A DNA stretch of 64,000 nucleotides from Pseudomonas sp. TNT3 (GTDB taxonomy: Bacteria > Pseudomonadota > Gammaproteobacteria > Pseudomonadales > Pseudomonadaceae), in contig NZ_WFGV02000020.1 in assembly GCF_010095445.2 (NCBI RefSeq), positions 33,742-97,741 of the forward strand, in the 5' to 3' direction. Positions 26,122-35,623 of this stretch are shown piece by piece (positions within the stretch are counted from its first letter, which is position 1; every line of letters starts with the position of its first letter). The translations under genes and the position numbers were made by a program. Below the pieces are notes generated by a model, which saw only the letters and a list, made by a program, of their open reading frames with translations, did no database searches and was not told the origin of the DNA.

Positions 26122-26565
26122 ATGAGCTTGTGGCGTACCACTCCCAATATCGAACAGTTGAACGCGATCCAGAAAAACACCATTGGCGAAGTCCTGGATA
26201 TTCGCTTTGAAGCGTTCGACGATGAGTCCCTGACCGCCAGCATGGTCATCGACCACCGTACTCACCAACCCTACGGATTGCTGCATGGCGGCGCTTCTGT
26301 GGTACTGGCTGAAAGCGTGGGATCGATGGCCAGTTACCTGTGCATCGACGCCAGCAAGTTTTACTGCGTGGGCCTGGAGATCAACGCGAACCATTTGCGC
26401 GGATTGCGCAGCGGCCGAGTGACCGCCGTGGCCAAGGCGATTCACATCGGCCGTACCACGCATGTGTGGGATATCCGCCTGAGCAGTGATGAGGGCAAGG
26501 CGAGTTGCGTGTCGCGGCTGACCATGGCGGTGGTGCCGCTGGGCGAAAATCCGCCGGCGCGCTAA
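26122..26565 (+). CDS. Hotdog-fold thioesterase (PaaI/MenI type)
   Basis: The ATG at 26122 gives 147 residues; an ATG nine bases earlier is too close to AAAGG. The hotdog signature HQPYGLLHGGASVVLAES contains the glutamate and histidine used by this family to hydrolyse acyl-CoA thioesters. It resembles the 1,4-dihydroxy-2-naphthoyl-CoA/aryl-CoA thioesterase branch. Pairing with the acyl-CoA ligase suggests that it controls or recycles the CoA-ester pool. Confidence 0.9.
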   Translation: MSLWRTTPNIEQLNAIQKNTIGEVLDIRFEAFDDESLTASMVIDHRTHQPYGLLHGGASVVLAESVGSMASYLCIDASKFYCVGLEINANHLRGLRSGRVTAVAKAIHIGRTTHVWDIRLSSDEGKASCVSRLTMAVVPLGENPPAR

Positions 26566-26714
26566 GTTATTAACCGTCCCCCTGCAGCAGCGGGCGAACC
26601 TGTGGCTACACAGGGGCTGGCCGGACTGTCACTGATGCTGGCAGATACGGTCATTGCTGTAGAACGCAGTCTTACGGACAATCAACGCCTGATCTCGCTC
26701 ATGGATTTGCCGGT

Positions 26715-27521
26715 ATGTCGCAACAGATATTTTTCGCCCACGCCAACGGGTTTCCTTCCGGGACCTACGGCAAATTGTTCGCGGCCCTGGCGCCCGAGTA
26801 TCAGGTGACGCATCTGGAGCAGCACGCCCACGATCCGCGTTTTCCCGCTGACGATAACTGGTACAACCTGGTGGATGAGTTGATCCACCATCTGGAGTTG
26901 CAGGCGGAACCCGTGTGGGGCGTCGGTCATTCCTTCGGTGGTGTCCTTCATCTGCACGCTGCATTGCGTCGTCCCGAGCTGTATCGCGGGGTCGTCATGC
27001 TTGATTCGCCGGTGCTGACCCGCGCCGATCAATGGGTAATTCGCGCTGCCAAGCGTTTCGGCTTTATCGATCGCCTGACACCCGCCGGCCGCACTTTGGG
27101 ACGCCGGGAAGAGTTCACCGATCTGGACAGCGCGCGTCGCTATTTTGCCGGCAAGACTCTTTTTCGCAGCTTCGATCCGGAATGCCTGGACGCGTACCTT
27201 CAGCATGGTTTGCACAGGGTCGGTGACACGCTGCGCCTGCGTTTCGACCCTGCGACGGAAATCAGCATCTACCGGGGTGTTCCGCACACCAGTCCCGGGC
27301 TGGCCCGGCAACTTAAAGTGCCGCTGGCGGTGGTTCGCGGGCACCGCAGTCGTGTGGTCATGCGCCATCACGCCAGCGCTGTCGGACGCATGCCATTGGG
27401 CGAGTCCCTGACGATGCCCGGAGGCCACATGTTTCCCCTCGAACGCCCTCAGGACACTGCCACACTGCTGAAAAACCTGTTCAGCCGCTGGGAAGGTCGA
27501 CGTCAGCAGGATTGCGCATGA
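26715..27521 (+). CDS. Alpha/beta-hydrolase
   Basis: The 268-residue protein has an oxyanion HANGFPSG segment near the N-terminus, the nucleophile elbow GVGHSFGGV and a catalytic His in MPGGHMFPLE. There is no signal peptide, so it acts in the cytoplasm. The substrate cannot be inferred. The next hydrolase gene starts inside its stop (ATGA), so the two are probably co-translated; both have likely equivalents after gpsA in P. aeruginosa (PA1621-PA1622, from memory). Confidence 0.85.
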   Translation: MSQQIFFAHANGFPSGTYGKLFAALAPEYQVTHLEQHAHDPRFPADDNWYNLVDELIHHLELQAEPVWGVGHSFGGVLHLHAALRRPELYRGVVMLDSPVLTRADQWVIRAAKRFGFIDRLTPAGRTLGRREEFTDLDSARRYFAGKTLFRSFDPECLDAYLQHGLHRVGDTLRLRFDPATEISIYRGVPHTSPGLARQLKVPLAVVRGHRSRVVMRHHASAVGRMPLGESLTMPGGHMFPLERPQDTATLLKNLFSRWEGRRQQDCA

Positions 27522-28372
27522 GTCATGTCGTCGAAGAAGTACGCCTGAGCCTGCCGCACATCGAGTTGGCGGCCCATCTGTTCGGTCCTGAAGACGGATT
27601 GCCGGTCATTGCCTTGCACGGCTGGCTGGACAACGCCAACAGCTTTGCGCGGTTGGCGCCCAAGCTCAAAGGCTTGCGCATCATCGCGCTGGACATGGCC
27701 GGCCACGGCCACTCCGGTCATCGGCCACCCGGTGCGGGTTATGCCATGTGGGATTATGCCCACGATGTGCTGCAAGTCGCCGAGCAGTTGGGATTGAAGC
27801 GTTTCGCGTTGATGGGTCATTCCATGGGCGCCATCGCTTCGGTGATCATTGCAGGGTCGTTGCCTGAGCGCGTCACCCACCTGGCGTTGATCGACGGCCT
27901 CATTCCTCCTACAGACAAAAGCGAAAACGCCGCCGAGCGCATGGGTATGGCCCTGCAGGCGCAGCTGGACCTGCGGGAAAAACGCAAGCCGGTCTACAAC
28001 ACCCTGGACCGCGCCATAGAAGCCCGCATGAAAGGGCTGGTGGCGGTGAGTCGGGAAGCCGCAGAGTTGCTCGCTCAACGAGGGCTGATGCCGGTACCGG
28101 GGGGTTACACCTGGCGCACCGATAGCCGACTGACGCTGCCTTCGCCGTTGCGCCTGAGCCCGGAACAGGCGATGGCCTTCGTTCAGCGGGTCAGGTGTCC
28201 GGCAACGCTGGTGGTGGCTGCTGACGGCATGCTCGCCAAACACACCGAGCTCCTGGAGCGTCTACCCTTTAGCCGGGAACAGCTGCCGGGTGGTCATCAT
28301 TTGCACCTGAACGATGAGGCCGGTGCCGATCTTGTCGCAGACTGTTTCAATCGGTTCTTCGCCGTTCCTTGA
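27518..28372 (+). CDS. Alpha/beta-hydrolase
   Basis: The ATG at 27518 overlaps the previous stop and gives 284 residues. Catalytic parts: oxyanion [10 protein letters not shown], nucleophile elbow [10 protein letters not shown], an Asp in VVAADGML and a His in PGGHHLHLN. It is close to the epoxide hydrolase/serine hydrolase-like branch of the fold but lacks features that would fix a substrate. It follows the other hydrolase in the same transcript. Confidence 0.86.
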   Translation: MSHVVEEVRLSLPHIELAAHLFGPEDGLPVIALHGWLDNANSFARLAPKLKGLRIIALDMAGHGHSGHRPPGAGYAMWDYAHDVLQVAEQLGLKRFALMGHSMGAIASVIIAGSLPERVTHLALIDGLIPPTDKSENAAERMGMALQAQLDLREKRKPVYNTLDRAIEARMKGLVAVSREAAELLAQRGLMPVPGGYTWRTDSRLTLPSPLRLSPEQAMAFVQRVRCPATLVVAADGMLAKHTELLERLPFSREQLPGGHHLHLNDEAGADLVADCFNRFFAVP

Positions 28373-28422
28373 CTTGCGCCGGGCAACTGTCGAGGCTGGG
28401 CGGGTTGAAATGGGAGACAACC

Positions 28423-28596
28423 ATGATAGATCTCTACACCGCTGCGACCCCGAAAGGCCACAAGGTCTCTATCGTGCTCGAGAAACCCGGCATGCCCTGC
28501 TTGGCGCACGCCTTGAATATCGACAAAAAGGAAAAGAAGTCTGCGCGTTACCCTGCCAGCTTCTTCAAAGGCGCCCAGGCCATGCTGATCCGATGA
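28423..28596 (+). pseudogene. Glutathione S-transferase remnant with internal deletion
   Basis: The 57-residue frame from the ATG at 28423 begins [20 protein letters not shown], the N-terminus of YfcG/YghU-type glutathione transferases, and continues to DKKEKK at about residue 40. It then lacks the NPNGRIPA segment and the whole helical domain. The remaining [10 protein letters not shown] resembles the ARPAFQKG end of these enzymes, so an in-frame internal deletion is the simplest reading. The catalytic domain is gone. It overlaps the ATG of the DUF4892 gene as ATGA. Confidence 0.7.
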
Positions 28597-29411
28597 GCCT
28601 TTCTATGCGTTCTTTCAGTTTTCTAGCGCTGTGCTGTTTCAGTCCTCTGTTATTTGCTGTTGATGTTCCAGGCAGTCAAGACCTGCCTATCCTGCCCCGG
28701 ATGGGCGATGCGCAGATTGTCGACTATCGCCCGACAGTGGAGCTTGAACGGATCTACCCGTTGGGTTCGATCCGCAAAATCAGCGGGCAATTGCGCTTCG
28801 ATGGCCAGGTCACTGCCCGGGGGCAAACCACCTCGGTGACCTACGAGTTGCCACCGGAACATTCCTCTACTGATGCTTTTACCGCTGCACGGGAAACCTT
28901 GCAGAAACAGGGCGCCGAGCTGTTGTTCTGGTGCCAGGCACGAGATTGCGGTGAGAGCAGCCTGTGGGCCAATGAAGTCTTTGGCAATGCCAAGCTGTAT
29001 GGCGCCGACGATCAGCAGGCGTACCTGCTGTTGCGCCTGGCGGCACCGCAGGACAATACGCTGGTAGCGCTCTACAGCATCACTCGCGGTAATCGTAAAG
29101 CCTATCTGCACGTCGAACAGTTCGACGCGGCGGCACCCTTGGGTGATGTATTGCCGACTTCGGCGACCTTGCTTCGTCAGCTTAAAAGCACCGGCGCGCT
29201 GGACTTCCCCAAACTGACGGAAGCGCCTGACGACACCTGGCTGCGTTTGCTGTCTCGCGGCTTGAACCTGGACACGAACCTGCGAGTCAGCATTTCCGGG
29301 AAAAATGCCGAAGCCTGGCGTCAGGCATTGGTGGGGCAGGGTGTGCGAGCGGCACGGATGGAAACCGGTAGCGTCGAAGGCTCTGGCCTGCACATCGAGC
29401 TATTGCGATAA
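28593..29411 (+). CDS. DUF4892 secreted protein
   Basis: The 272-residue product has a signal peptide (about residues 1-22, ending near [10 protein letters not shown]) and a repeat-like body with [25 protein letters not shown] and a carboxy-terminal predicted OmpA-like segment. This fits DUF4892, a periplasmic/outer-membrane family of unknown function. An in-frame ATG at 28605 is an alternative start. It starts inside the GST remnant, which may provide the translation that reaches it. Confidence 0.8.
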   Translation: MSLSMRSFSFLALCCFSPLLFAVDVPGSQDLPILPRMGDAQIVDYRPTVELERIYPLGSIRKISGQLRFDGQVTARGQTTSVTYELPPEHSSTDAFTAARETLQKQGAELLFWCQARDCGESSLWANEVFGNAKLYGADDQQAYLLLRLAAPQDNTLVALYSITRGNRKAYLHVEQFDAAAPLGDVLPTSATLLRQLKSTGALDFPKLTEAPDDTWLRLLSRGLNLDTNLRVSISGKNAEAWRQALVGQGVRAARMETGSVEGSGLHIELLR

Positions 29412-29477
29412 GCTGCACCAGGCGAACGTGCAATGCGCGTTCGCCGACTCTTTCCTGACTGACTTTTCGAGACGTAC

Positions 29478-30530
29478 ATGATCAACAATGATCGGCTGTT
29501 GGTGCAGATCCTGCTCCTGGTGCTGTTTGGCGCGAGCTTATGGGTGATGGCGCCGTTTTGGTCGGCAATGTTCTGGGGCGCGGTGCTGGCTTTTGCCAGT
29601 TGGCCGTTGATGCGTTTGCTGACCCGCTGGCTCAATGGTCGCGAATCCCTGGCGGCGGCATTGCTGACCCTTGGCTGGATGTTGCTGGTGGCAGTACCGC
29701 TGGTGTGGCTGGGCTTCAACCTGGCTGATCATGTGCGTGATGCAACGGCGTTCATCAAGGATGTACAGGTCGATGGCCTGCCGGAAGCGCCGACCTGGCT
29801 GGGTTCGATTCCGTTGGTTGGCGAGCGTCTGGTCGGGATCTGGAACAGCATCGATGAGCAGGGCGCCGCCATGATGGTGGCGGTCAAGCCGTACCTGGGT
29901 CAGGTCGGCAACTGGTTGCTGGCGCGCAGTGCGCAGATCGGCGGCGGTATTCTCGAGCTGACCTTGAGTATTGTCTTCGTGTTCTTCTTTTATCGTGACG
30001 GTCCGCGATTGGCGGCGTTCGTTCATGGTCTGCTTGAGCGATTGATCGGCGATCGTGCCGGTTATTACATCGAACTGGTCGCGGGGACGGTTCAGCGCGT
30101 GGTGAACGGTGTGATTGGTACGGCGGCGGCTCAAGCCGTACTGGCGCTGACCGGGTTCCTGATCGCCGGGGTTCCCGGGGCCCTGGTGCTCGGGATTGTG
30201 ACCTTCCTGTTGAGTCTGATTCCCATGGGGCCACCGCTTGTGTGGATACCCGCGACCGCGTGGCTGGCCTGGAAGGGTGAGTACGGCATGGCGGTCTTCC
30301 TCGGGATCTGGGGCACATTCGTCATCAGCGGTGTGGACAACGTGCTCAAGCCTTACCTGATCAGTCGAGGCGGGAACCTGCCGTTGGTGATTGTGCTGCT
30401 GGGTGTGTTCGGCGGGCTGATTGCGTTTGGCTTCATCGGCTTGTTCATCGGTCCGACATTGCTCGCTGTGGCTTACAGCCTGTTGACTGACTGGAGCAAG
30501 AGCCACGCCCGCGTAGACGATCGTCGCTGA
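29478..30530 (+). CDS. AI-2E family transporter (YdiK/PerM-like)
   Basis: The 350-residue inner-membrane protein has about seven to eight hydrophobic segments: two near the N-terminus (about 7-40), one near 60-80, and a C-terminal cluster with GALVLGIVTFLLSLIPMG and GFIGLFIGPTLLA. These are landmarks of the AI-2E exporter superfamily. Family members include TqsA but also Na+/H+ antiporter-like proteins, so autoinducer-2 transport is not implied. It converges on the kinase gene at 30553 with a 22-base gap. Confidence 0.88.
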   Translation: MINNDRLLVQILLLVLFGASLWVMAPFWSAMFWGAVLAFASWPLMRLLTRWLNGRESLAAALLTLGWMLLVAVPLVWLGFNLADHVRDATAFIKDVQVDGLPEAPTWLGSIPLVGERLVGIWNSIDEQGAAMMVAVKPYLGQVGNWLLARSAQIGGGILELTLSIVFVFFFYRDGPRLAAFVHGLLERLIGDRAGYYIELVAGTVQRVVNGVIGTAAAQAVLALTGFLIAGVPGALVLGIVTFLLSLIPMGPPLVWIPATAWLAWKGEYGMAVFLGIWGTFVISGVDNVLKPYLISRGGNLPLVIVLLGVFGGLIAFGFIGLFIGPTLLAVAYSLLTDWSKSHARVDDRR

Positions 30531-30552
30531 GTCTTGTCTTCGGACCTGACGC

Positions 30553-31566
30553 TCAGGTCCGGGGCAAACGAATCACTGCGGTCAGACCGCCACCGACAGT
30601 TTCTTCCAGGTTCAATTGACCAGCCTGTCGCTCGGCCGCTTCCCGGGCGATGGTCATGCCCAGGCCGACGCCCCCCGAATTGCGGTTGCGCGAACCTTCC
30701 AGACGGAAAAACGGCTCGAACACCGCTTCTCGCTTGTCCGCCGCGATACCGGGGCCGTGGTCGACGACCCGGATCACCACGTGGTCTCGATGGTCTTCAA
30801 GGCTAATCAACGCTGCCCCTGCATAGCGCAGGGCGTTATCCAGCAGATTGTTGATGCATGAGCGCAATGCCATCGGCTGCACTTGCAGCGGAGCACAGTG
30901 GCCGCTGACTTCAACGTCGGCGCCCTGATCCTGAGCATTTTCGCTCAGGGACTCGACCAACGCCTGCACATCCATCCATTGAGGCGCCTCGCTGGTGCGT
31001 TGTTCGTGCAAGTAAGTCAGGGTGGCGTCGAGCATGCTGATCATGTCGTCCAGGTCCTGACGCATTTGCCCCTGCAGCTTCTCATCGACAATCTGTTCCA
31101 AACGCAGCTTGAGCCGGGACAGCGGCGTGCGCAGGTCATGGGACACCGCCCCAAGCATTCTCGAACGTTGATGAACCTGTTCGATGATCCGTTTTTGCAT
31201 GAGATTGAAGGTATAAGCAGCCTGCCGTGCTTCCCGGGGGCCGGACTCGTCCAGTGGCTGGCTGTCGAGGTTTTCGCTCAAGCGCTCGGCGGCCTCGCTC
31301 AGACGCCGGATAGGTTGGCTCAGCAGCTTGGCGCCGTACCAGGCGGCAATGATCAGCGAGATGAACTGAAAGGTCAGGGGCACCAAAGGCCCACCAAACC
31401 ACGGTCGTGGTGGTGGCTTGTTCATCCCCTCGGAAAACGCTGGTGGCGGAGGAGGTGGGGGGCCGTAATGGTGAAACCAGGCAAACGCTAACAGGTGAGC
31501 AAGGACAATGGCCAGCAACAACACGCCAAACAGACGGCCGAAGAGTGTGTCGAAGCGGGCTCGCAT
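30553..31566 (-). CDS. EnvZ-type sensor kinase with poly-proline periplasmic loop
   Basis: The 337-residue kinase has TM1 about 9-30, a very short periplasmic loop with seven consecutive prolines (36-42) and another PPPRP, TM2 about 59-78, then HAMP, His143 in AVSHDLRTPLSR, the N-box NLLDNALRYA, and DHGPGI and GVGLGMT. It starts inside the stop of the regulator gene (ATGA), forming a coupled pair. The tiny loop suggests sensing through the membrane or by a partner protein rather than by binding a large ligand. Confidence 0.9.
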   Translation of the reverse strand: MRARFDTLFGRLFGVLLLAIVLAHLLAFAWFHHYGPPPPPPPAFSEGMNKPPPRPWFGGPLVPLTFQFISLIIAAWYGAKLLSQPIRRLSEAAERLSENLDSQPLDESGPREARQAAYTFNLMQKRIIEQVHQRSRMLGAVSHDLRTPLSRLKLRLEQIVDEKLQGQMRQDLDDMISMLDATLTYLHEQRTSEAPQWMDVQALVESLSENAQDQGADVEVSGHCAPLQVQPMALRSCINNLLDNALRYAGAALISLEDHRDHVVIRVVDHGPGIAADKREAVFEPFFRLEGSRNRNSGGVGLGMTIAREAAERQAGQLNLEETVGGGLTAVIRLPRT

Positions 31567-32336
31567 CAGCCGATGTCTCGTGCGTCGAAGAGGTAACCCT
31601 CACCACGAACGGTTTTGATCAATTGCGGGGCCTTGGGGTCATCCCCCAGTTTTTGGCGCAGACGGGATACCAGCAGATCAATGCTGCGATCGAACGCCTC
31701 GATCGAACGGCCGCGCGCAGCGTCCAGCAGTTGTTCGCGACTGAGTACACGGCGCGGACGTTCGATGAACACCCAGAGCAAGCGGAATTCAGCATTCGAT
31801 AGCGGAACCACCAGGCCATCGGCGGCTACCAACTGGCGCAGGACACTGTTCAGGCGCCAGTTGTCGAAGCGAATGTTCGCACGCTGTTCGGTGCGATCAT
31901 CGCGGACCCGGCGAAGAATGGTTTGAATCCGCGCTACCAGTTCTCGCGGTTCGAACGGCTTGGCCATGTAGTCATCGGCGCCGAGCTCGAGGCCGATGAT
32001 GCGGTCGGTGGGCTCGCAGCGGGCGGTCAGCATCAGGATGGGAATGTCCGATTCGGCACGCAGCCAGCGGCACAGCGACAAACCGTCCTCACCGGGCAGC
32101 ATCAGATCGAGCACCACCACATCGAAGTACTCAGCCTGCAGGGCCAGACGCATCGCGTCGCCATCGGTGACACCGCTGGCGTGAATGTTGAACCGGGCCA
32201 GGTAGTCGATCATCAGTTCGCGGATCGGGACGTCATCGTCGACGATCAGCGCGCGAATGTTCCAGCGTTTGCCATCGCCAGTCACTTTTTGCTCATCGTT
32301 CAGTGGTATTGGAGAAATGTGCATGCGTGCGTTCAT
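31566..32336 (-). CDS. OmpR-family response regulator
   Basis: Starts at 32336 or 32324 are both possible because neither has a clear ribosome site; 32336 gives 256 residues. The receiver starts at about residue 29 with the acidic triplet VDDDVP, phospho-acceptor Asp77 in VVLDLMLPG, and Lys in DYMAKPFEP, followed by a winged helix (VRGEGYLFDARD end). The DNA target is not known. It is divergent from pyrF. Confidence 0.9.
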   Translation of the reverse strand: MNARMHISPIPLNDEQKVTGDGKRWNIRALIVDDDVPIRELMIDYLARFNIHASGVTDGDAMRLALQAEYFDVVVLDLMLPGEDGLSLCRWLRAESDIPILMLTARCEPTDRIIGLELGADDYMAKPFEPRELVARIQTILRRVRDDRTEQRANIRFDNWRLNSVLRQLVAADGLVVPLSNAEFRLLWVFIERPRRVLSREQLLDAARGRSIEAFDRSIDLLVSRLRQKLGDDPKAPQLIKTVRGEGYLFDARDIG

Positions 32337-32607
32337 CTGCCAGGGAGGCTGCCAATGGCGGCGAGATTGTGGCTTCAGCATAGGCGCCCGGCCCGGAGGC
32401 GGGAAGTGCTGGAAGGGTCGGTTGCGGTGGCTGAGGGTAACGATCAAGGATGTTGGGGGCATGTCGGCTGTGTATCGAACTCGACACAATGGGTGGACCG
32501 ACTAGTCTTGCCAGAGTCTTCGGGACAATTTACCGATCATCGGGTCCCGCAGCGCCGTTGGTTCCGCTACAATGCGCGCCGATTTCGTCCTGCCTGAGAG
32601 CCCGCAC

Positions 32608-33306
32608 ATGTCCGTCTGCCAGACTCCTATCATCGTCGCCCTGGATTTCCCCACCCGTGACGCCGCACTGAAGCTGGCCGACCAGTTGGACCCGAAACTG
32701 TGCCGGGTCAAAGTTGGCAAGGAACTGTTCACCAGCTGCGCGGCAGAAATTGTCGGCACCCTGCGTGACAAGGGGTTCGAAGTGTTCCTGGACCTCAAGT
32801 TTCACGACATTCCGAACACCACGGCCATGGCGGTCAAGGCTGCTGCGGAAATGGGCGTCTGGATGGTCAACGTGCATTGCTCCGGCGGCCTGCGCATGAT
32901 GGCTGCCTGCCGTGAAGTGCTCGATCAGCGCACCGGCTCCAAGCCGCTGTTGATCGGCGTGACCGTGCTCACCAGCATGGAGCGTGAGGATCTGGCGGGC
33001 ATCGGCCTGGACATCGAGCCACAGGAACAGGTACTGCGCCTGGCCGCACTGGCAGAGAAAGCCGGGATGGACGGTCTGGTGTGCTCGGCACTGGAAGCCC
33101 AGGCACTGAAATCGGCGCACCCGTCACTGCAATTGGTCACCCCGGGGATTCGTCCGGCGGGCAGCGCCCAGGATGATCAACGCCGCATCCTGACACCGCG
33201 TCAGGCACTGGATGCCGGTTCCGATTACCTGGTGATCGGCCGCCCGATCAGCCAGGCCGCAGATCCGGCCAAGGCATTGGCAGCAGTGGTTGCCGAACTG
33301 GCTTAA
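32608..33306 (+). CDS. pyrF: Orotidine 5'-phosphate decarboxylase
   Basis: The ATG at 32608 gives 232 residues. The catalytic Lys/Asp pair is in [12 protein letters not shown], and the phosphate-binding end is [10 protein letters not shown] and YLVIGRPIS. The enzyme makes UMP from OMP, the last step of de novo pyrimidine synthesis. TACAAT at 32568-32573 might be a -10 element. A REP element follows the stop. Confidence 0.96.
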   Translation: MSVCQTPIIVALDFPTRDAALKLADQLDPKLCRVKVGKELFTSCAAEIVGTLRDKGFEVFLDLKFHDIPNTTAMAVKAAAEMGVWMVNVHCSGGLRMMAACREVLDQRTGSKPLLIGVTVLTSMEREDLAGIGLDIEPQEQVLRLAALAEKAGMDGLVCSALEAQALKSAHPSLQLVTPGIRPAGSAQDDQRRILTPRQALDAGSDYLVIGRPISQAADPAKALAAVVAELA

Positions 33307-33309
33307 AAA

Positions 33310-33382
33310 AATCGCAGGCTGCGACAACGCCTACAGGGTGTACCCGATCCCGTGTAGGAGCTGCTGCAGGCTGCGATCTTTT
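33310..33382. repeat. REP-like imperfect inverted repeat after pyrF
   Basis: AATCGCAGGCTGCG at the left and CTGCAGGCTGCGATCTTTT at the right form imperfect arms around CTACAGGG and TGTAGGAG. It belongs to the family of the relA-mazG element. Confidence 0.7.
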
Positions 33383-33394
33383 GATCTTGTTTAA

Positions 33395-34399
33395 TTAGAC
33401 CTTCAACACCAACTTCCCGAAATTCTCCCCGCTGAACAACTTCATCAGCGTCTCCGGGAACGTCTCCAGTCCTTCGACAATGTCTTCCTTGCTCTTGAGT
33501 TGCCCCTTGGCCATCCAGCCGGCCATTTCCTGCCCGGCAGCGGCGAACTGTGCGGCGTAGTCCATCACCACAAAGCCTTCCATCCGCGCGCGGTTGACCA
33601 GTAACGACAGATAGTTGGCTGGGCCTTTCACGGCCTCCTTGTTGTTGTACTGGCTGATGGCGCCGCAAATAACCACCCGTGCCTTCATGTTCAGGCGGCT
33701 CAAAACCGCGTCAAGGATGTCGCCACCGACGTTGTCGAAATACACGTCGACGCCTTTGGGGCACTCGCGCTTGAGGCCGGCTTGAACGTCTTCGCTTTTG
33801 TAGTCGATGGCTCCGTCAAAACCCAGTTCCTCGATCAGGAACTTGCACTTGTCGGCACCGCCCGCGATCCCGACCACCCGGCAACCCTTGATCTTGGCGA
33901 TCTGCCCGGCAATGCTCCCCACTGCGCCGGCAGCACCGGACAGCACCACGGTGTCGCCTTCCTTCGGGGCGCCTACATCGAGCAAGGCAAAGTAGGCCGT
34001 CATGCCGGTCATTCCCAGTGCTGACAAATAGCGCGGCAGGGGGGCCAGTTTTGGATCAACCTTGTAGAAACCGCGAGGTTCGCCCAGGTAGTAGTCCTGC
34101 ACACCCAGGGCGCCATTGACGTAGTCACCGACAGCAAAGCCTGGATTGTTCGACGCTATGACCTTTCCCACGCCCAATGCGCGCATCACTTCGCCGATAC
34201 CGACTGGCGGGATGTAGGACTTGCCCTCGTTCATCCAGCCACGCATCGCCGGGTCCAGGGACAGGTATTCGTTCTTGACCAGGATCTGACCCGCAGCCGG
34301 TTCGCCGACCGGTACTTCCTGAAAGGTGAAGGTCTCGCGGGTCGCCGGGCCCACCGGACGTTTGGCGAGCAGGAACTGGCGATTGGTCTGGGTAGTCAT
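33395..34399 (-). CDS. NADP-dependent oxidoreductase (MDR, CurA/PTGR-like)
   Basis: The ATG at 34399 gives 334 residues; a GTG three codons earlier is possible. The medium-chain dehydrogenase/reductase fold is shown by the nucleotide site LSGAAGAVGSIAGQIAK, the NEYLSLDPAMRGWM segment and DVYFDNVGGDILD. It lacks zinc-binding cysteines, so it is in the zinc-independent branch with prostaglandin reductase and curcumin reductase CurA, reducing activated double bonds with NADPH. It diverges from the SDR gene. Confidence 0.9.
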   Translation of the reverse strand: MTTQTNRQFLLAKRPVGPATRETFTFQEVPVGEPAAGQILVKNEYLSLDPAMRGWMNEGKSYIPPVGIGEVMRALGVGKVIASNNPGFAVGDYVNGALGVQDYYLGEPRGFYKVDPKLAPLPRYLSALGMTGMTAYFALLDVGAPKEGDTVVLSGAAGAVGSIAGQIAKIKGCRVVGIAGGADKCKFLIEELGFDGAIDYKSEDVQAGLKRECPKGVDVYFDNVGGDILDAVLSRLNMKARVVICGAISQYNNKEAVKGPANYLSLLVNRARMEGFVVMDYAAQFAAAGQEMAGWMAKGQLKSKEDIVEGLETFPETLMKLFSGENFGKLVLKV

Positions 34400-34635
34400 G
34401 ACAGGCACTCAAGATGAATGAAGCCTTGTTGATAGACCTTCGCGGCGACTCCCGCAAGTTTGGCTGATGCGGCGAATGCACTTCGATCCAGAGCAGTGAT
34501 AATTGAGTGCATGGTTCCATCACTGCAACTCATGGTTGCCCAACCGGCCTTTTGATAGTGCTGCCGTGCTGTCAGCTCCTGTGGCTAGACTGGGCCCACG
34601 CGATCTCCCGCATCCATCTCTTCGAGGACATAACA

Positions 34636-35397
34636 ATGAGCATGACGTTTTCTGGCAAGGTCGCCGTTGTGACCGGTGCTGCCAATGGTATCGGCCGCGC
34701 GACTGCCCAGGCGTTTGCCGCAGAAGGCTTGAAGGTGGTGGTGGCTGACCTGGACACGGCGGGCGGAGAAGGCACGGTGGCGCTCATTCGTACGGCAGGC
34801 GGTGATGCGACCTTTGTGCGCTGTAACGTCACCGTGGAAAGCGATGTAAAGAATCTGATGGACGAGGTGATCACCACCTACGGCCGTCTCGACTACGCCT
34901 TCAACAACGCCGGGATCGAGATCGAGAAAGGCAAATTGGCTGAAGGCACCGTAGACGAGTTCGACGCGATCATGGGCGTCAACGTCAAGGGCGTCTGGCT
35001 GTGCATGAAGTACCAATTGCCGTTGCTGCTGGCTCAGGGCGGTGGGGCTATCGTCAACACAGCTTCGGTAGCAGGTCTTGGAGCGGCGCCGAAGATGAGT
35101 ATCTACGCGGCATCGAAACACGCGGTGATCGGCCTGACGAAGTCGGCAGCCATCGAATACGCCAAGAAAAAAATCCGTGTGAACGCGGTGTGTCCTGCTG
35201 TCATTGACACTGACATGTTCCGTCGCGCCTATGAAGCGGATCCGAAGAAGGCCGAGTTTGCTAACGCCATGCACCCGGTCGGCCGCATCGGTAAAGTCGA
35301 GGAAATCGCCAGTGCAGTGCTGTACTTGTGCAGCGATGGTGCAGCGTTTACCACGGGGCATTCGTTGGCCGTGGACGGTGGGGTTACGGCATTTTAA
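34636..35397 (+). CDS. SDR family oxidoreductase
   Basis: The ATG at 34636, with GAGGACAT upstream, gives 253 residues. The Rossmann site is TGAANGIGRATA, the structural NNAG is present, the catalytic Ser is in VNTASVAG and the YxxxK site is YAASKHA. The C-terminus VDGGVTAF is typical of FabG-like glucose-dehydrogenase-type SDRs. The substrate is unknown. Confidence 0.9.
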   Translation: MSMTFSGKVAVVTGAANGIGRATAQAFAAEGLKVVVADLDTAGGEGTVALIRTAGGDATFVRCNVTVESDVKNLMDEVITTYGRLDYAFNNAGIEIEKGKLAEGTVDEFDAIMGVNVKGVWLCMKYQLPLLLAQGGGAIVNTASVAGLGAAPKMSIYAASKHAVIGLTKSAAIEYAKKKIRVNAVCPAVIDTDMFRRAYEADPKKAEFANAMHPVGRIGKVEEIASAVLYLCSDGAAFTTGHSLAVDGGVTAF

Positions 35398-35476
35398 AAA
35401 AGACCTTTCACGTATGAAAAAACCGCGCCCGTGCGTAAAGCTGTTCACTTGGACGATCTTCAGGCGGGCAGGATTC

Positions 35477-35623
35477 TGTGGCGAGGGGATTTATCGGAAT
35501 GCCGCACCACCCCGTCCGGCTGCGCAGCAGTCGTAAAACCCGCGACGCGGTGTATCTGATGCACCACGGTTGTAGATTTTGGGGCTGCTTCGCAGCCCAG
35601 CGGCGATAAATCCCCTCGCCACA
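35477..35623. repeat. REP-type inverted repeat (20-bp arms, same family as 845-948)
   Basis: Arms 35477-35496 and 35604-35623 (TGTGGCGAGGGGATTTATCG) are exact reverse complements, and inner pieces GCTGCGCAGCAG and CTGCTTCGCAGC pair again. It fills much of the 397-base gap between the SDR and chemoreceptor genes. The remainder of the gap shows no gene. Confidence 0.8.

Noticed and set aside
26566..26714. Short GC palindromic stretch after the thioesterase gene
   Set aside because: Only a few matching bases to REP cores (CAGCAGCGGGCGAACC); no second arm.
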